DNA of 64,000 nt from Pseudomonadota bacterium (GTDB taxonomy: Bacteria > Desulfobacterota > Desulfovibrionia > Desulfovibrionales > Desulfomicrobiaceae), in contig JAEWKZ010000095.1 of assembly GCA_023393525.1 (NCBI GenBank), forward strand, positions 1 to 64,000, given 5' to 3'. Within the stretch, counting starts at the first letter, position 1. Each line of letters opens with the position of its first letter. This document shows positions 44,061 through 52,178 of the stretch, piece by piece. The notes under the pieces were generated by a model. The model was given only the letters and a program-made list of their open reading frames with translations. It did not search any database and was not told the DNA's origin. Made by a program: the position numbers and the translations under genes.

Positions 44061-45779
44061 ATGGATCGTGCCGCTTTGGCCGCAATTCTTGACCGGCTGT
44101 GCTCCGCTTCCGAAGAGACGGGGACCGTCGAGTTCAAGTCGAATTGGGATAATCCTTACGACATCGGCGAATACATTTGCGCCTTGGGCAACACCGCTCG
44201 CCTGGACAATGAGGATCGGGCCTGGTTGCTTTGGGGTGTGGAGAATGGGACCCATCGCATTACGGGGACGGCGTTTGATCCGTTTTCGGCAAAGGGAGAG
44301 GGGAATCAATCTCTTATAATGTGGCTGATGCAGAAGATCAGTCCAAAGCCGGATTTTCAGTTTCATCGTCTGGAGCATGCGGATGGTCCGGTTATCATGC
44401 TGGAAATCCACCCTCCGCGCATGGGGCCGCTGGCCTTTCAAGGAGAGCGGTTTATTCGGGTTGACAGCCATAAGACGAAGCTTGTGAATTATCCCGCCAT
44501 AGAGGGACGCCTCTGGGCTGCACTGCTGGGCCCAGAAGATTGGTCCAGTCAGATAATTCCAGGAGCCACATTTGATGATCTTGATCCTGATGCCGTGTCT
44601 TTTTGCCGGCAACGGTTTCTTGATCATCTGATGAAAGGGGAAAGTGATCCGGAACGGCAGGAGAAAATCCGGACGGATGTCCATGGTTGGGATATCGCTA
44701 CGCTGCTCAACAAGGCCCGACTGACTATTCAGGGGCGGATAACCCGTTCCACACTTCTTTTGTTGGGTAGAGACGAATCGGCGCATTTTCTGTCTTCGGC
44801 GGATGTCAAGATCTCGTGGATTCTCCGCGATGACCAGCACAGGATGATCAGCAGTCAGCATTTCGGCATGCCCTTGTTGCTGGCTACGGATGCCGTTTTC
44901 CGCCGTATCCGCAATGTGCCCATCGAGTACATGCCGGACGGCAGCCTCTTTCCCGTTCCGATCCCTCAATATGACAATTGGGTTATTCGCGAAGCCCTGC
45001 ATAATTGCATCGCGCACCAGGACTATCGACTCGGCGGCAAGATCAATGTGGTCGAATACCCTGACAAACTGGTTTTTTCCAATTTGGGTTCATTCATCCC
45101 GCAAAGCGTGGAATGGATGTTGGAAAATCAGTCTCCTCCCGAGCGTTACCGGAATCAGTGGCTTATTGATGGAATGATTCGACTACGCATGATTGACCAG
45201 GCGGGAAGCGGGATTCGGCGCATGTACGAAACACAACGCGAAAGGTATTTCCCTTTGCCGGACTATGATTTCGGGGAGGAAATCGACGGGTATCCTCGGG
45301 TGAGGCTTTCTTTGAGCGGCAAGATTCTGGACTCAAACTATACGCAACTGCTGATGCGTCGGGCAGATCTTAAACTTAGACAAGTTTTTCTCTTGGATAA
45401 GGTGCAAAAAGGACTGTCTATTTCAGCGAATGAAGCACGCGCTTTACGGGAAGGCAAACTTATTGAAGGTCGAGCGCCGAATTATTTCATTTCGGCCAAA
45501 GTGGCGGAGTGGACAGACCAGAAGGCACGGTACATCCATAACCGTGCTTTTGATGATGAACATTATCGGAAGATGATTATTGAATATCTTCGACAATACA
45601 AACAGGCTTCCCGGCAGGAATTGGACGAATTGTTGCTGCCTAAGCTGTCTGATGTCCTGACGTTCAAACAAAAGCGCGATAAGATTAGGAATCTCCTTCA
45701 AGCATTGCGGCGAGAAGGTCATCTTCAGAATCTTGGTGGGAGGCAGTCTTCTTTGTGGGTTTTGGCTTCCGAGGTGTGA
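44061..45779 (+). CDS. AlbA/Schlafen-fold and GHKL-ATPase-like DNA-binding protein (RecG-like/AlbA_2 family)
   Basis: 572 residues. The N-terminal AlbA_2/Schlafen-type nucleic-acid-binding domain is at about 15-130 (TVEFKSNWDN, then FIRVDSHKTKL). A middle region precedes a HATPase_c_4-like domain at about 300-390, with the N-box EALHNCIAHQDYRLGG and the VFSNLGSF and GSGIRRM segments. A helix-turn-helix-like C-terminus is at about 510-570. Such proteins are annotated as putative transcriptional regulators or helicases; some relatives sit in defence or mobile loci. The start is ATG 44061 behind GGAGGGATAG. The gene has visibly lower GC and more A/T-ending codons than its neighbours and sits between two copies of the dnaE 5' end, so it looks inserted. 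No function is proven. Confidence 0.8.
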   Translation: MDRAALAAILDRLCSASEETGTVEFKSNWDNPYDIGEYICALGNTARLDNEDRAWLLWGVENGTHRITGTAFDPFSAKGEGNQSLIMWLMQKISPKPDFQFHRLEHADGPVIMLEIHPPRMGPLAFQGERFIRVDSHKTKLVNYPAIEGRLWAALLGPEDWSSQIIPGATFDDLDPDAVSFCRQRFLDHLMKGESDPERQEKIRTDVHGWDIATLLNKARLTIQGRITRSTLLLLGRDESAHFLSSADVKISWILRDDQHRMISSQHFGMPLLLATDAVFRRIRNVPIEYMPDGSLFPVPIPQYDNWVIREALHNCIAHQDYRLGGKINVVEYPDKLVFSNLGSFIPQSVEWMLENQSPPERYRNQWLIDGMIRLRMIDQAGSGIRRMYETQRERYFPLPDYDFGEEIDGYPRVRLSLSGKILDSNYTQLLMRRADLKLRQVFLLDKVQKGLSISANEARALREGKLIEGRAPNYFISAKVAEWTDQKARYIHNRAFDDEHYRKMIIEYLRQYKQASRQELDELLLPKLSDVLTFKQKRDKIRNLLQALRREGHLQNLGGRQSSLWVLASEV

Positions 45780-45783
45780 ATGG

Positions 45784-45822
45784 CTAAGCTAAGGTTCGTT
45801 GTTTTAGCAAAGCTTAGCTTAG
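45784..45822. repeat. inverted repeat after the AlbA/GHKL gene
   Basis: CTAAGCTAAG (45784-45793) and CTTAGCTTAG (45813-45822) are perfect complements around a 19-base loop; each arm is itself a tandem five-base repeat. It starts 4 bases after the gene's stop. No T-run follows directly, but an AT-rich tract with eight Ts begins about 15 bases on. It could be a terminator or a recombination or binding site. The rest of the gap to 45964 is AT-rich, unlike its surroundings, and shows no gene. Confidence 0.6.
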
Positions 45823-45964
45823 AAATTCAGGGATATTTTTTTTCAACATATTGAAATAATAAGATAATTCATTGCTATGAAGTTCCATTTGGAGCAGACC
45901 CTTGACTGCCAGTACGCAGCCATTGACGCCGTGTGCTCCCTATTTCAGGGCCGTTTTCTGCAGC

Positions 45965-45993
45965 TTGCGAAACCAGCCAACCTTTTCTAGTCT
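45965..45993 (+). promoter_or_regulatory. dnaE promoter (sigma-70 type)
   Basis: TTGCGA, 17 bases, TAGTCT, ending 42 bases before the dnaE ATG. The same element is repeated at 43795-43823. Retention of boxes and spacing in both copies supports it as functional. Confidence 0.55.
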
Positions 45994-46035
45994 TCCTTTC
46001 CCCGATTTCGAAATTCCCTTTTTTCCGAGAGCACC

Positions 46036-49000
46036 ATGAGCGGTTTCACCCATCTGCATTGCCATTCCGAGTACAGCCTTCTGGACGGCGCCATTCGCCT
46101 CAAAGACCTGTGCGCCCGGGCCGTTGATTTCGGCTTTTCCTCGGCCGCCATCACCGACCATGGCAATCTCTTCGGTTCTGTGCCCTTCTACCTTGAGGCC
46201 AAGAAGCACGGCATCAAGCCCATCATCGGCAGCGAGGTCTACATCGCCGAGGACATGACCGACCGGGAGAACAAGAAGCGTTTTCATCTGGTTCTGCTGG
46301 CCCAGAATCTCATCGGCTATCACAACCTGGTCAAGATCGTGTCCGCCGGATTTCTCGAAGGCTTCTATTACAAGCCCCGGGTCGACAAGAAGCTTTTGCG
46401 GGCCCACTCCGAGGGCATCATCTGCCTGTCGGCCTGCCTGCAGGGCGAGGTGCCCTACGCCCTGCGCCACAGCACGTTCGACAAGGCCCTGCTCCTGGCC
46501 AAGGAGTACACGGACATCTTTCCGGACCGCTTCTATCTGGAGTTGCAGTCCAATGGCCTCAAGGAACAGGAGGTCGTCAACGACCGCCTGATGGAACTGG
46601 CCAAGGAGACCGGGCTGCCCCTGGTGGCCACCAACGACTGTCACTATCTGGGCAAGGACGACTACGAGGCCCACGACATCCTTTTGTGCGTGGGCACGGG
46701 CAAGATCGCCTCGGAAAAGCAGCGCCTGAAGTTCGACACCAACGAATTTTATTACAAGGCCCCGGAAGAGATGGAGGCCGCCTTCGCCCACTGCCCCGAG
46801 GCCGTGGAGAACGCGGGCCGCATCGCTGACATGTGCGAGGTGGAGCTCAAGCTCAAGCAGCATTTCTTCCCGGTCTACGATGTGCCCGAGGGCGTGACCC
46901 TGGATCAGGAATTCCGGCGCCTGTGCGAGGAGGGCCTCAGGGAGCGCATCGCTGCCCTGCCTTACGAGGTGGACGAGGCTTTCTACCGCGAGCGTCTTGA
47001 ATTCGAACTCGGGGTCATCATCGAGAAGGGTTTTCCGGCCTATTTTCTGATCGTGCAGGATTTCATCAACTGGGCCAAGTCGCAGAACATCCCAGTTGGT
47101 CCTGGGCGCGGATCGGCCGCCGGATCCCTGGTTTCGTACGCGCTCAGGATCACCGACCTGGACCCCATCCGGTACGCACTCTTTTTCGAGCGCTTCCTGA
47201 ACGTGGAGCGCGCCTCCCTGCCTGATATCGACGTGGATTTCTGCTACAACCGGCGCGACGAGGTCATCAAGTACGTCACCCGGAAGTACGGCGCGGATCA
47301 CGTGGCCCAGATCGTGGCCTTCGGGACCATGAAGGCCAAGGGCGCCATCCGCGACGTGGCCAGGGCGCTCGACATCAGTTTGAAGGACGCGGACCGCATC
47401 GCCAAGCTCATCCCCGAAGATCTGAAGATGACCCTGACCAAGGCCCTGGACGAGGAGCCGGAACTCAGACGGCTCATCGACAGCGATCCGCAGTACAGGA
47501 AACTCTATGACGTGGCCCGCCGTCTTGAGGGCCTGGCCCGCCACTCGTCCATCCACGCCGCAGGCATCGTCATTTCCCAGAAGCCCATGGTCGAGTACCT
47601 GCCCCTGCACAAGGGCAAGAACGGGGAGGTGGTGACCCAGCTGGACATGAAGAAGGTCGAGCTGATCGGCCTCATCAAGTTCGACTTTTTGGGCCTGAAA
47701 ACCCTGACCGTCATCGACGACGCCCTGAAGCTCATCCGCAAGAACAACAAGCCCGTGCCGATCCTGGAGAAGCTGCCTCTCGACGATCCGCAGACCTTCG
47801 AACTCCTGTGCCGGGGCGAGACCGACGGCGTGTTCCAGCTGGAATCCGACGGCATGCGCCGGGTGCTGCGGGGTCTCAAACCCTCCTGCTTCGAGGACAT
47901 CATCGCGCTTCTTGCCCTGTACCGCCCGGGGCCGCTGGAATCCGGCATGGTCGACGACTTCATAGGCCGCAAGCACGGCCTCAGGAAGGTCGAGTACGAA
48001 TTTCCCGAGCTTGCCCCCGTGGTGCACCCCATTCTGGAGGACACCTACGGGGTCATCCTGTATCAGGAACAGGTCATGAAGATCGCCTCGGACCTGGCCA
48101 AGTATTCCCTGGGCGAGGGCGACAACTTGCGCCGGGCCATGGGCAAGAAGGATCCGGCGGAGATGGCCAAGCAGCGGGTGCGCTTTCTGGACGGCGCGCG
48201 CGAGAACAACATTTCCCAGGAGGCCGCCGAGTACATCTTCGATTTGATGGAAAAGTTCGCGGGCTACGGCTTCAACAAGTCGCACAGCGCGGCCTACGCC
48301 GTCATCTCCTACCAGACGGCCTACGTGAAGGCTCATTACCCGGCGGAGTTCATGGCCGCCATCATCACTTCGGAAGTCTCCAACACCGACAAGATCCTGG
48401 CCCACGTCAGCGCCTGCCGGGACATGGACATCGAGGTCCTGCCTCCGGACGTGAACAAGAGCTTCAACGAGTTCACCGTCGAGGGCGAATCCATCCGCTA
48501 CGGCCTCTCCGGCATCAAGGGCGTGGGCGAGGGCGCGGTGGAGTCCATCGTGGAGGAGAGGGAAAAAGGTGGGGATTTCACCAGCCTGCTTGATTTCTGC
48601 CAGCGCGTGAATTTGCGCAAGGTCAACAAGAAGGTTTTGGAATCACTGATCAAGTCCGGTGCCATGGACCGTTTCGGCTGCTCTCGGCGGGCGCTTTTGG
48701 AAGGCCTCGACAAGGTCCAGGCCATGGCCCAGAAGCGGGCCAAGCGCAAGACGTCGGGGCAGCTTTCGTTTTTGGGCATGGTCGAGGAAAACACCTGCAA
48801 TCTGACGGGGCTTGGGATCGAAGACGAGGACGCCCTGCTGCCGGAGTTCGGCGACGACGAAAAGTGCCGCATGGAAAAGGAAGCCTTCGGTTTTTTTCTC
48901 ATCGGGCATCCCTTGCAGCCCTTCCGGCAGGAGATCAGGCGGCTTGGATTCACATCCCTGGCCCAATGCGCGGATCTGCCGGAAAAGACTCCCGTCCAGG

Positions 49001-49512
49001 TGCCGGTGCTGGTCACCTCCACCAAGACCATCAACACCAAGAAGGGCGACCGCATGGCCTTTTGCGGCATCGAGGATTTGAGCGGCTCGGGCGAGGCCAT
49101 CGTCTTTTCCGAACCCTATGCCGCCAGCAGGGAGCTGCTGGCCTGCGAGGAGCCGCTGCTCATGGTCGGCGTGGTGGGCAAGCGCGAGATGAACGGCGAG
49201 GAGAGCGAGGACGGTCCCAAGAAGGCCAAGGTCCTGGCCGAATCCTTCAAGCTCCTTTCGGAAGTGGTCGGCTCGGGCACCGAGCCGGTGGTGCTCATGG
49301 TGCGGGCCAACGGACATGAGCCCGATTGGGAGGCTCTGGGGGAGATCGTGCGCCGCTATCCGGGGCAGGCTCCGGTGCAGATCGATCTGGGCCGCGACGA
49401 GTATGTCTGCCGCCTGCAGTTCGGACCGGATTTTCTGGTCGCGCCGTGCCCGGAGTTCTGGCGTGATTTTGAACAGTGGCGACAGATCCAGAAAAATGGG
49501 GAGAATTCATGA
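46036..49512 (+). CDS. dnaE: DNA polymerase III alpha subunit
   Basis: The 1158-residue replicative polymerase. An N-terminal PHP domain (about 3-200: HLHCHSEYSLLDG, ITDHGNLFG) is followed by the C-family palm with PGRGSAAGSLVSYAL and the catalytic PDIDVDF, then helix-hairpin-helix and OB-fold regions (about 830-1060). Length is normal for DnaE1. The queD ATG overlaps its TGA. The 5' end and promoter are duplicated upstream at 43795-43893. Confidence 0.97.
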   Translation: MSGFTHLHCHSEYSLLDGAIRLKDLCARAVDFGFSSAAITDHGNLFGSVPFYLEAKKHGIKPIIGSEVYIAEDMTDRENKKRFHLVLLAQNLIGYHNLVKIVSAGFLEGFYYKPRVDKKLLRAHSEGIICLSACLQGEVPYALRHSTFDKALLLAKEYTDIFPDRFYLELQSNGLKEQEVVNDRLMELAKETGLPLVATNDCHYLGKDDYEAHDILLCVGTGKIASEKQRLKFDTNEFYYKAPEEMEAAFAHCPEAVENAGRIADMCEVELKLKQHFFPVYDVPEGVTLDQEFRRLCEEGLRERIAALPYEVDEAFYRERLEFELGVIIEKGFPAYFLIVQDFINWAKSQNIPVGPGRGSAAGSLVSYALRITDLDPIRYALFFERFLNVERASLPDIDVDFCYNRRDEVIKYVTRKYGADHVAQIVAFGTMKAKGAIRDVARALDISLKDADRIAKLIPEDLKMTLTKALDEEPELRRLIDSDPQYRKLYDVARRLEGLARHSSIHAAGIVISQKPMVEYLPLHKGKNGEVVTQLDMKKVELIGLIKFDFLGLKTLTVIDDALKLIRKNNKPVPILEKLPLDDPQTFELLCRGETDGVFQLESDGMRRVLRGLKPSCFEDIIALLALYRPGPLESGMVDDFIGRKHGLRKVEYEFPELAPVVHPILEDTYGVILYQEQVMKIASDLAKYSLGEGDNLRRAMGKKDPAEMAKQRVRFLDGARENNISQEAAEYIFDLMEKFAGYGFNKSHSAAYAVISYQTAYVKAHYPAEFMAAIITSEVSNTDKILAHVSACRDMDIEVLPPDVNKSFNEFTVEGESIRYGLSGIKGVGEGAVESIVEEREKGGDFTSLLDFCQRVNLRKVNKKVLESLIKSGAMDRFGCSRRALLEGLDKVQAMAQKRAKRKTSGQLSFLGMVEENTCNLTGLGIEDEDALLPEFGDDEKCRMEKEAFGFFLIGHPLQPFRQEIRRLGFTSLAQCADLPEKTPVQVPVLVTSTKTINTKKGDRMAFCGIEDLSGSGEAIVFSEPYAASRELLACEEPLLMVGVVGKREMNGEESEDGPKKAKVLAESFKLLSEVVGSGTEPVVLMVRANGHEPDWEALGEIVRRYPGQAPVQIDLGRDEYVCRLQFGPDFLVAPCPEFWRDFEQWRQIQKNGENS

Positions 49513-49901
49513 CACAGGGCAAGTGGCGGCTGCGGGTGAGCTCGGATTTCAGCTCGTCGCATCAGCTGCGGCATTACGAGGGCAAGTGCGAGAACATGCA
49601 CGGCCACAATTTCACGGTGGAGGTCGATGTGGTCGGCGAACAGCTTGATCCGAAGCTGGGCATCCTCATGGACTTCAAGAAATTGAAGCGCCTCTTGAAA
49701 GTGGTGACCGACGAGCTTGACCACAGGCATCTGAACGACCTGCCCGATTTCGCGGAACGGAATCCGTCTTCCGAACTGCTGGCGCAGCATGTCTTCCGGC
49801 GTTTGCAGGGACTGCTCGCCCCATACCCGGTCCGCCTGGCCGAGGTCATGGTTTCGGAAAAGGCGAGTTCCAGAGCCTATTACTCGGAAGGGCAGGGCTG
49901 A
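49509..49901 (+). CDS. queD: 6-carboxy-5,6,7,8-tetrahydropterin synthase (QueD family)
   Basis: 130 residues of the 6-pyruvoyl tetrahydropterin synthase fold. The zinc/active-site motif CENMHGHNFTVEV (Cys and HxH) and DFKKLKRLL...DELDHRHLND are visible. It makes carboxytetrahydropterin for queuosine synthesis. The start ATG overlaps the dnaE stop (ATGA), and its own stop overlaps dtd. Confidence 0.93.
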   Translation: MTQGKWRLRVSSDFSSSHQLRHYEGKCENMHGHNFTVEVDVVGEQLDPKLGILMDFKKLKRLLKVVTDELDHRHLNDLPDFAERNPSSELLAQHVFRRLQGLLAPYPVRLAEVMVSEKASSRAYYSEGQG

Positions 49902-50362
49902 TGCGGGCGGTCCTGCAGCGGGTGCGTTCGGCTTCCGTTTCCGTTCAGGGCCGCACGGTGGGCGAGATCGGGCCGGGCATCGCCGTGCTGCTCGGCTTCG
50001 GCGGCAGTGACGATCCGGGCATGGTCGGCGGGCCTGTCTGGAACAAATTCATGCAGAAGCTCCTTGGCCTGCGGCTTTTTCCCGACGCGGGCGGGCCCAT
50101 CAACGCGAGCCTGGCCGATCACGGCGGCGCCATCCTGGTGGTCTCGCAATTCACCCTGTACGCCGATGTCAGAAAGGGCCGCCGTCCGTCTTTTTCCAAA
50201 GCCGCCCAGCCCGAGGCAGCCTTGACCCTGTACACGTCCTTTGTGGCCGATTTGCGTCGGCAGTGGCCGCTGGTGGCCGAGGGCGAATTCGGCGCGGACA
50301 TGGACGTGTCCCTGGTCAACTGGGGTCCGGTCACCATCTGGCTGGACAGCGACGAACTCTAG
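49901..50362 (+). CDS. dtd: D-aminoacyl-tRNA deacylase
   Basis: A 153-residue DTD that hydrolyses D-amino acids (and glycine) off tRNA. Both active-site motifs are present: SQFTLYADVRKGRRPSF and the C-terminal NWGPVTIWL (Gly-cisPro). It is translationally coupled to queD (TGATG). Confidence 0.95.
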   Translation: MRAVLQRVRSASVSVQGRTVGEIGPGIAVLLGFGGSDDPGMVGGPVWNKFMQKLLGLRLFPDAGGPINASLADHGGAILVVSQFTLYADVRKGRRPSFSKAAQPEAALTLYTSFVADLRRQWPLVAEGEFGADMDVSLVNWGPVTIWLDSDEL

Positions 50363-50429
50363 TTTCGTCTTGGCAGGCATGTTGCTAGCATGTTGGCGAA
50401 CGTTCATTTTTTGACAGGATACAGCATGC

Positions 50430-52175
50430 ATGACGCCTCCCGGATTTTCTTCCTCCCACAAGCAGTCTGCGGCGCGGCCCGTGGTGCGCTCTGAAGCCAT
50501 GACCGCCGAAACAGACTACTCCGCCGAACAGGTCCGGTTGCCCGACGGGTCCATGGACGTGCGCGTCCTGCGCGAGGGCCGCGTCCAGCACCTGGGCGGC
50601 AAGCGTGGAGCCGAGAACGAATTGCGCCGGACGGCGGATATTCCTGCCGACGGCGTTTTGCCCGTCTTTCTGGGCTCCGGGCTGGGAGCTGGCCTGGCCG
50701 ACGTGCTGGCCAAGGTCGCGGGACCGGTGGCCGTGGTCGATGCCGAACCATCCATCGGCCTGTTGACTGGAGTGCTTCAGAAATGGAAGGGCGATCCCCG
50801 CGTGTTCTGGATAGCCGAGGCCGATCCGACCGTTGCCCTGGATCACTTGACCCGCTGGCAGATCCGGCACGGCGGCCTGCCTTTCGCGCCGGTGCGCGAT
50901 CCGTTTTACGCCCGTTTGCGGCCCGCTCTGTACCGCGATCTGGCCGACCGCCTGGAGCTCACCCGCAAGGTCGATTTCTGGAGGCGGGCGCGTTATCCCA
51001 AGTTCCGCTCCAGCGTCCCGCGCGTGCTGCTCCTGACCAGCTCCTATTTTCTGATGGGCGAGCTGGAGGCCGCATTTTCCCGCCTCGGCTACGCGACCTG
51101 CCTGGTGCAGCTGCCCAGCCAGGAGGTGGGCAGCCAGGAGTTCGTCGAATCCATGTTGTCGGAAATCCTGGCGTTCCGTCCGGATTTCGTGCTGACCATC
51201 AACCATCTCGGCGTGGACAAGGAGGGCATCCTGACCGCGCTTCTGGCGCGGTTGGAACTGCCCCTGGCCTCCTGGTTCGTGGACAACCCGCACCTCATTC
51301 TCTACGTCTACGAGAATCTGGCCTCGGACTGGGTCACACTCTTCACCTGGGACGTGGACAACATCGAGTCCCTCAAGGCGCAGGGGTTTTCGCGCGTTCA
51401 TTATCTGCCCCTGGCCACGGACCCGCACCGTTTCGCCTACGCGCCGAACACGGCAGCGAAGCGCGATGTCGCCTTTGTGGGCAACTCCATGCTCTACAAG
51501 GTCCAGGCCAAATTGTGGCATTACGACTTTCCCCCGGCCTTGCTTGGCGATTTCGAAGATCTCGGACAGGCCTTCATGGAGAGCGGAAGCCTGTCCGTGA
51601 AGCGTTTTCTGGAGGAGGAACGGCCGGAGCACCTGAAGGCCTTTCTGGCGCTGCCCGATGTGGATACCCGGCTCGCCTTCGAGACCCTGATCACCTGGCA
51701 GGCGACCCTTTTGTACCGCTTGCGGCGGGTCCGCGAGCTCCTGCCCTACACGCCCCTGCTGGTCGGCGATCCGGGCTGGCGGGAGCTTCTGCCCGAGGAT
51801 GGCTGGACCTATCACCGCGAACTCAACTACTACGCGGACCTGCCCGGATTTTACCCGGCCACGCGCATCAATTTCAACTGCACCAGCCAGCAGATGAAGG
51901 GCGCGGTCAATCAGCGCGTCTTCGACGTGCCGGTCTGCGGCGGTTTTCTGCTCACGGACCACCGGCGGCAGATGGAGGCGCTTTTCGAGCCGGGCCGGGA
52001 GATCGTCTGCTATCAGGAACCGGGCGAGATCGCGGGGCTTGTCCGCCATTACCTCCGTCACGAGGGCGAGCGGGCCAAGATCACCCGGGCCGCGCGTTCC
52101 CGTATTCTGGCCGAACACACCTACGACCTGCGCTTAAAGTCCCTGGTGCGGACCATGCGTTCCATCTACGGATAG
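50430..52175 (+). CDS. CgeB-like glycosyltransferase
   Basis: 581 residues. An N-terminal part (about 25-190) resembles no family I can name firmly. A GT-B-like part follows with DFVLTINHLGVDKEG, PLASWFVDNPHLIL, DVAFVGNS and a C-terminal NQRVFDVPVCGGFLLTDHR segment, typical of CgeB/DUF3880-Glyco_trans_1_2 proteins. It probably transfers a sugar to a surface structure, such as flagellin or a capsule; acceptor unknown. ATG 50430 and ATG 50499 are both possible starts. A GT9 gene follows 3 bases later, so the pair is one unit. Confidence 0.82.
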   Translation: MTPPGFSSSHKQSAARPVVRSEAMTAETDYSAEQVRLPDGSMDVRVLREGRVQHLGGKRGAENELRRTADIPADGVLPVFLGSGLGAGLADVLAKVAGPVAVVDAEPSIGLLTGVLQKWKGDPRVFWIAEADPTVALDHLTRWQIRHGGLPFAPVRDPFYARLRPALYRDLADRLELTRKVDFWRRARYPKFRSSVPRVLLLTSSYFLMGELEAAFSRLGYATCLVQLPSQEVGSQEFVESMLSEILAFRPDFVLTINHLGVDKEGILTALLARLELPLASWFVDNPHLILYVYENLASDWVTLFTWDVDNIESLKAQGFSRVHYLPLATDPHRFAYAPNTAAKRDVAFVGNSMLYKVQAKLWHYDFPPALLGDFEDLGQAFMESGSLSVKRFLEEERPEHLKAFLALPDVDTRLAFETLITWQATLLYRLRRVRELLPYTPLLVGDPGWRELLPEDGWTYHRELNYYADLPGFYPATRINFNCTSQQMKGAVNQRVFDVPVCGGFLLTDHRRQMEALFEPGREIVCYQEPGEIAGLVRHYLRHEGERAKITRAARSRILAEHTYDLRLKSLVRTMRSIYG

Positions 52176-52178
52176 CCG

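Noticed and set aside
45784..45822. Transposon terminal inverted repeats around the AlbA/GHKL gene
   Set aside because: The palindrome has no partner copy at the upstream edge near 43,900-44,060 and no transposase is present, so an insertion sequence is not supported.
45940..48405. 821-codon minus-strand frame opposite dnaE
   Set aside because: Antisense shadow of dnaE with no recognisable domain.
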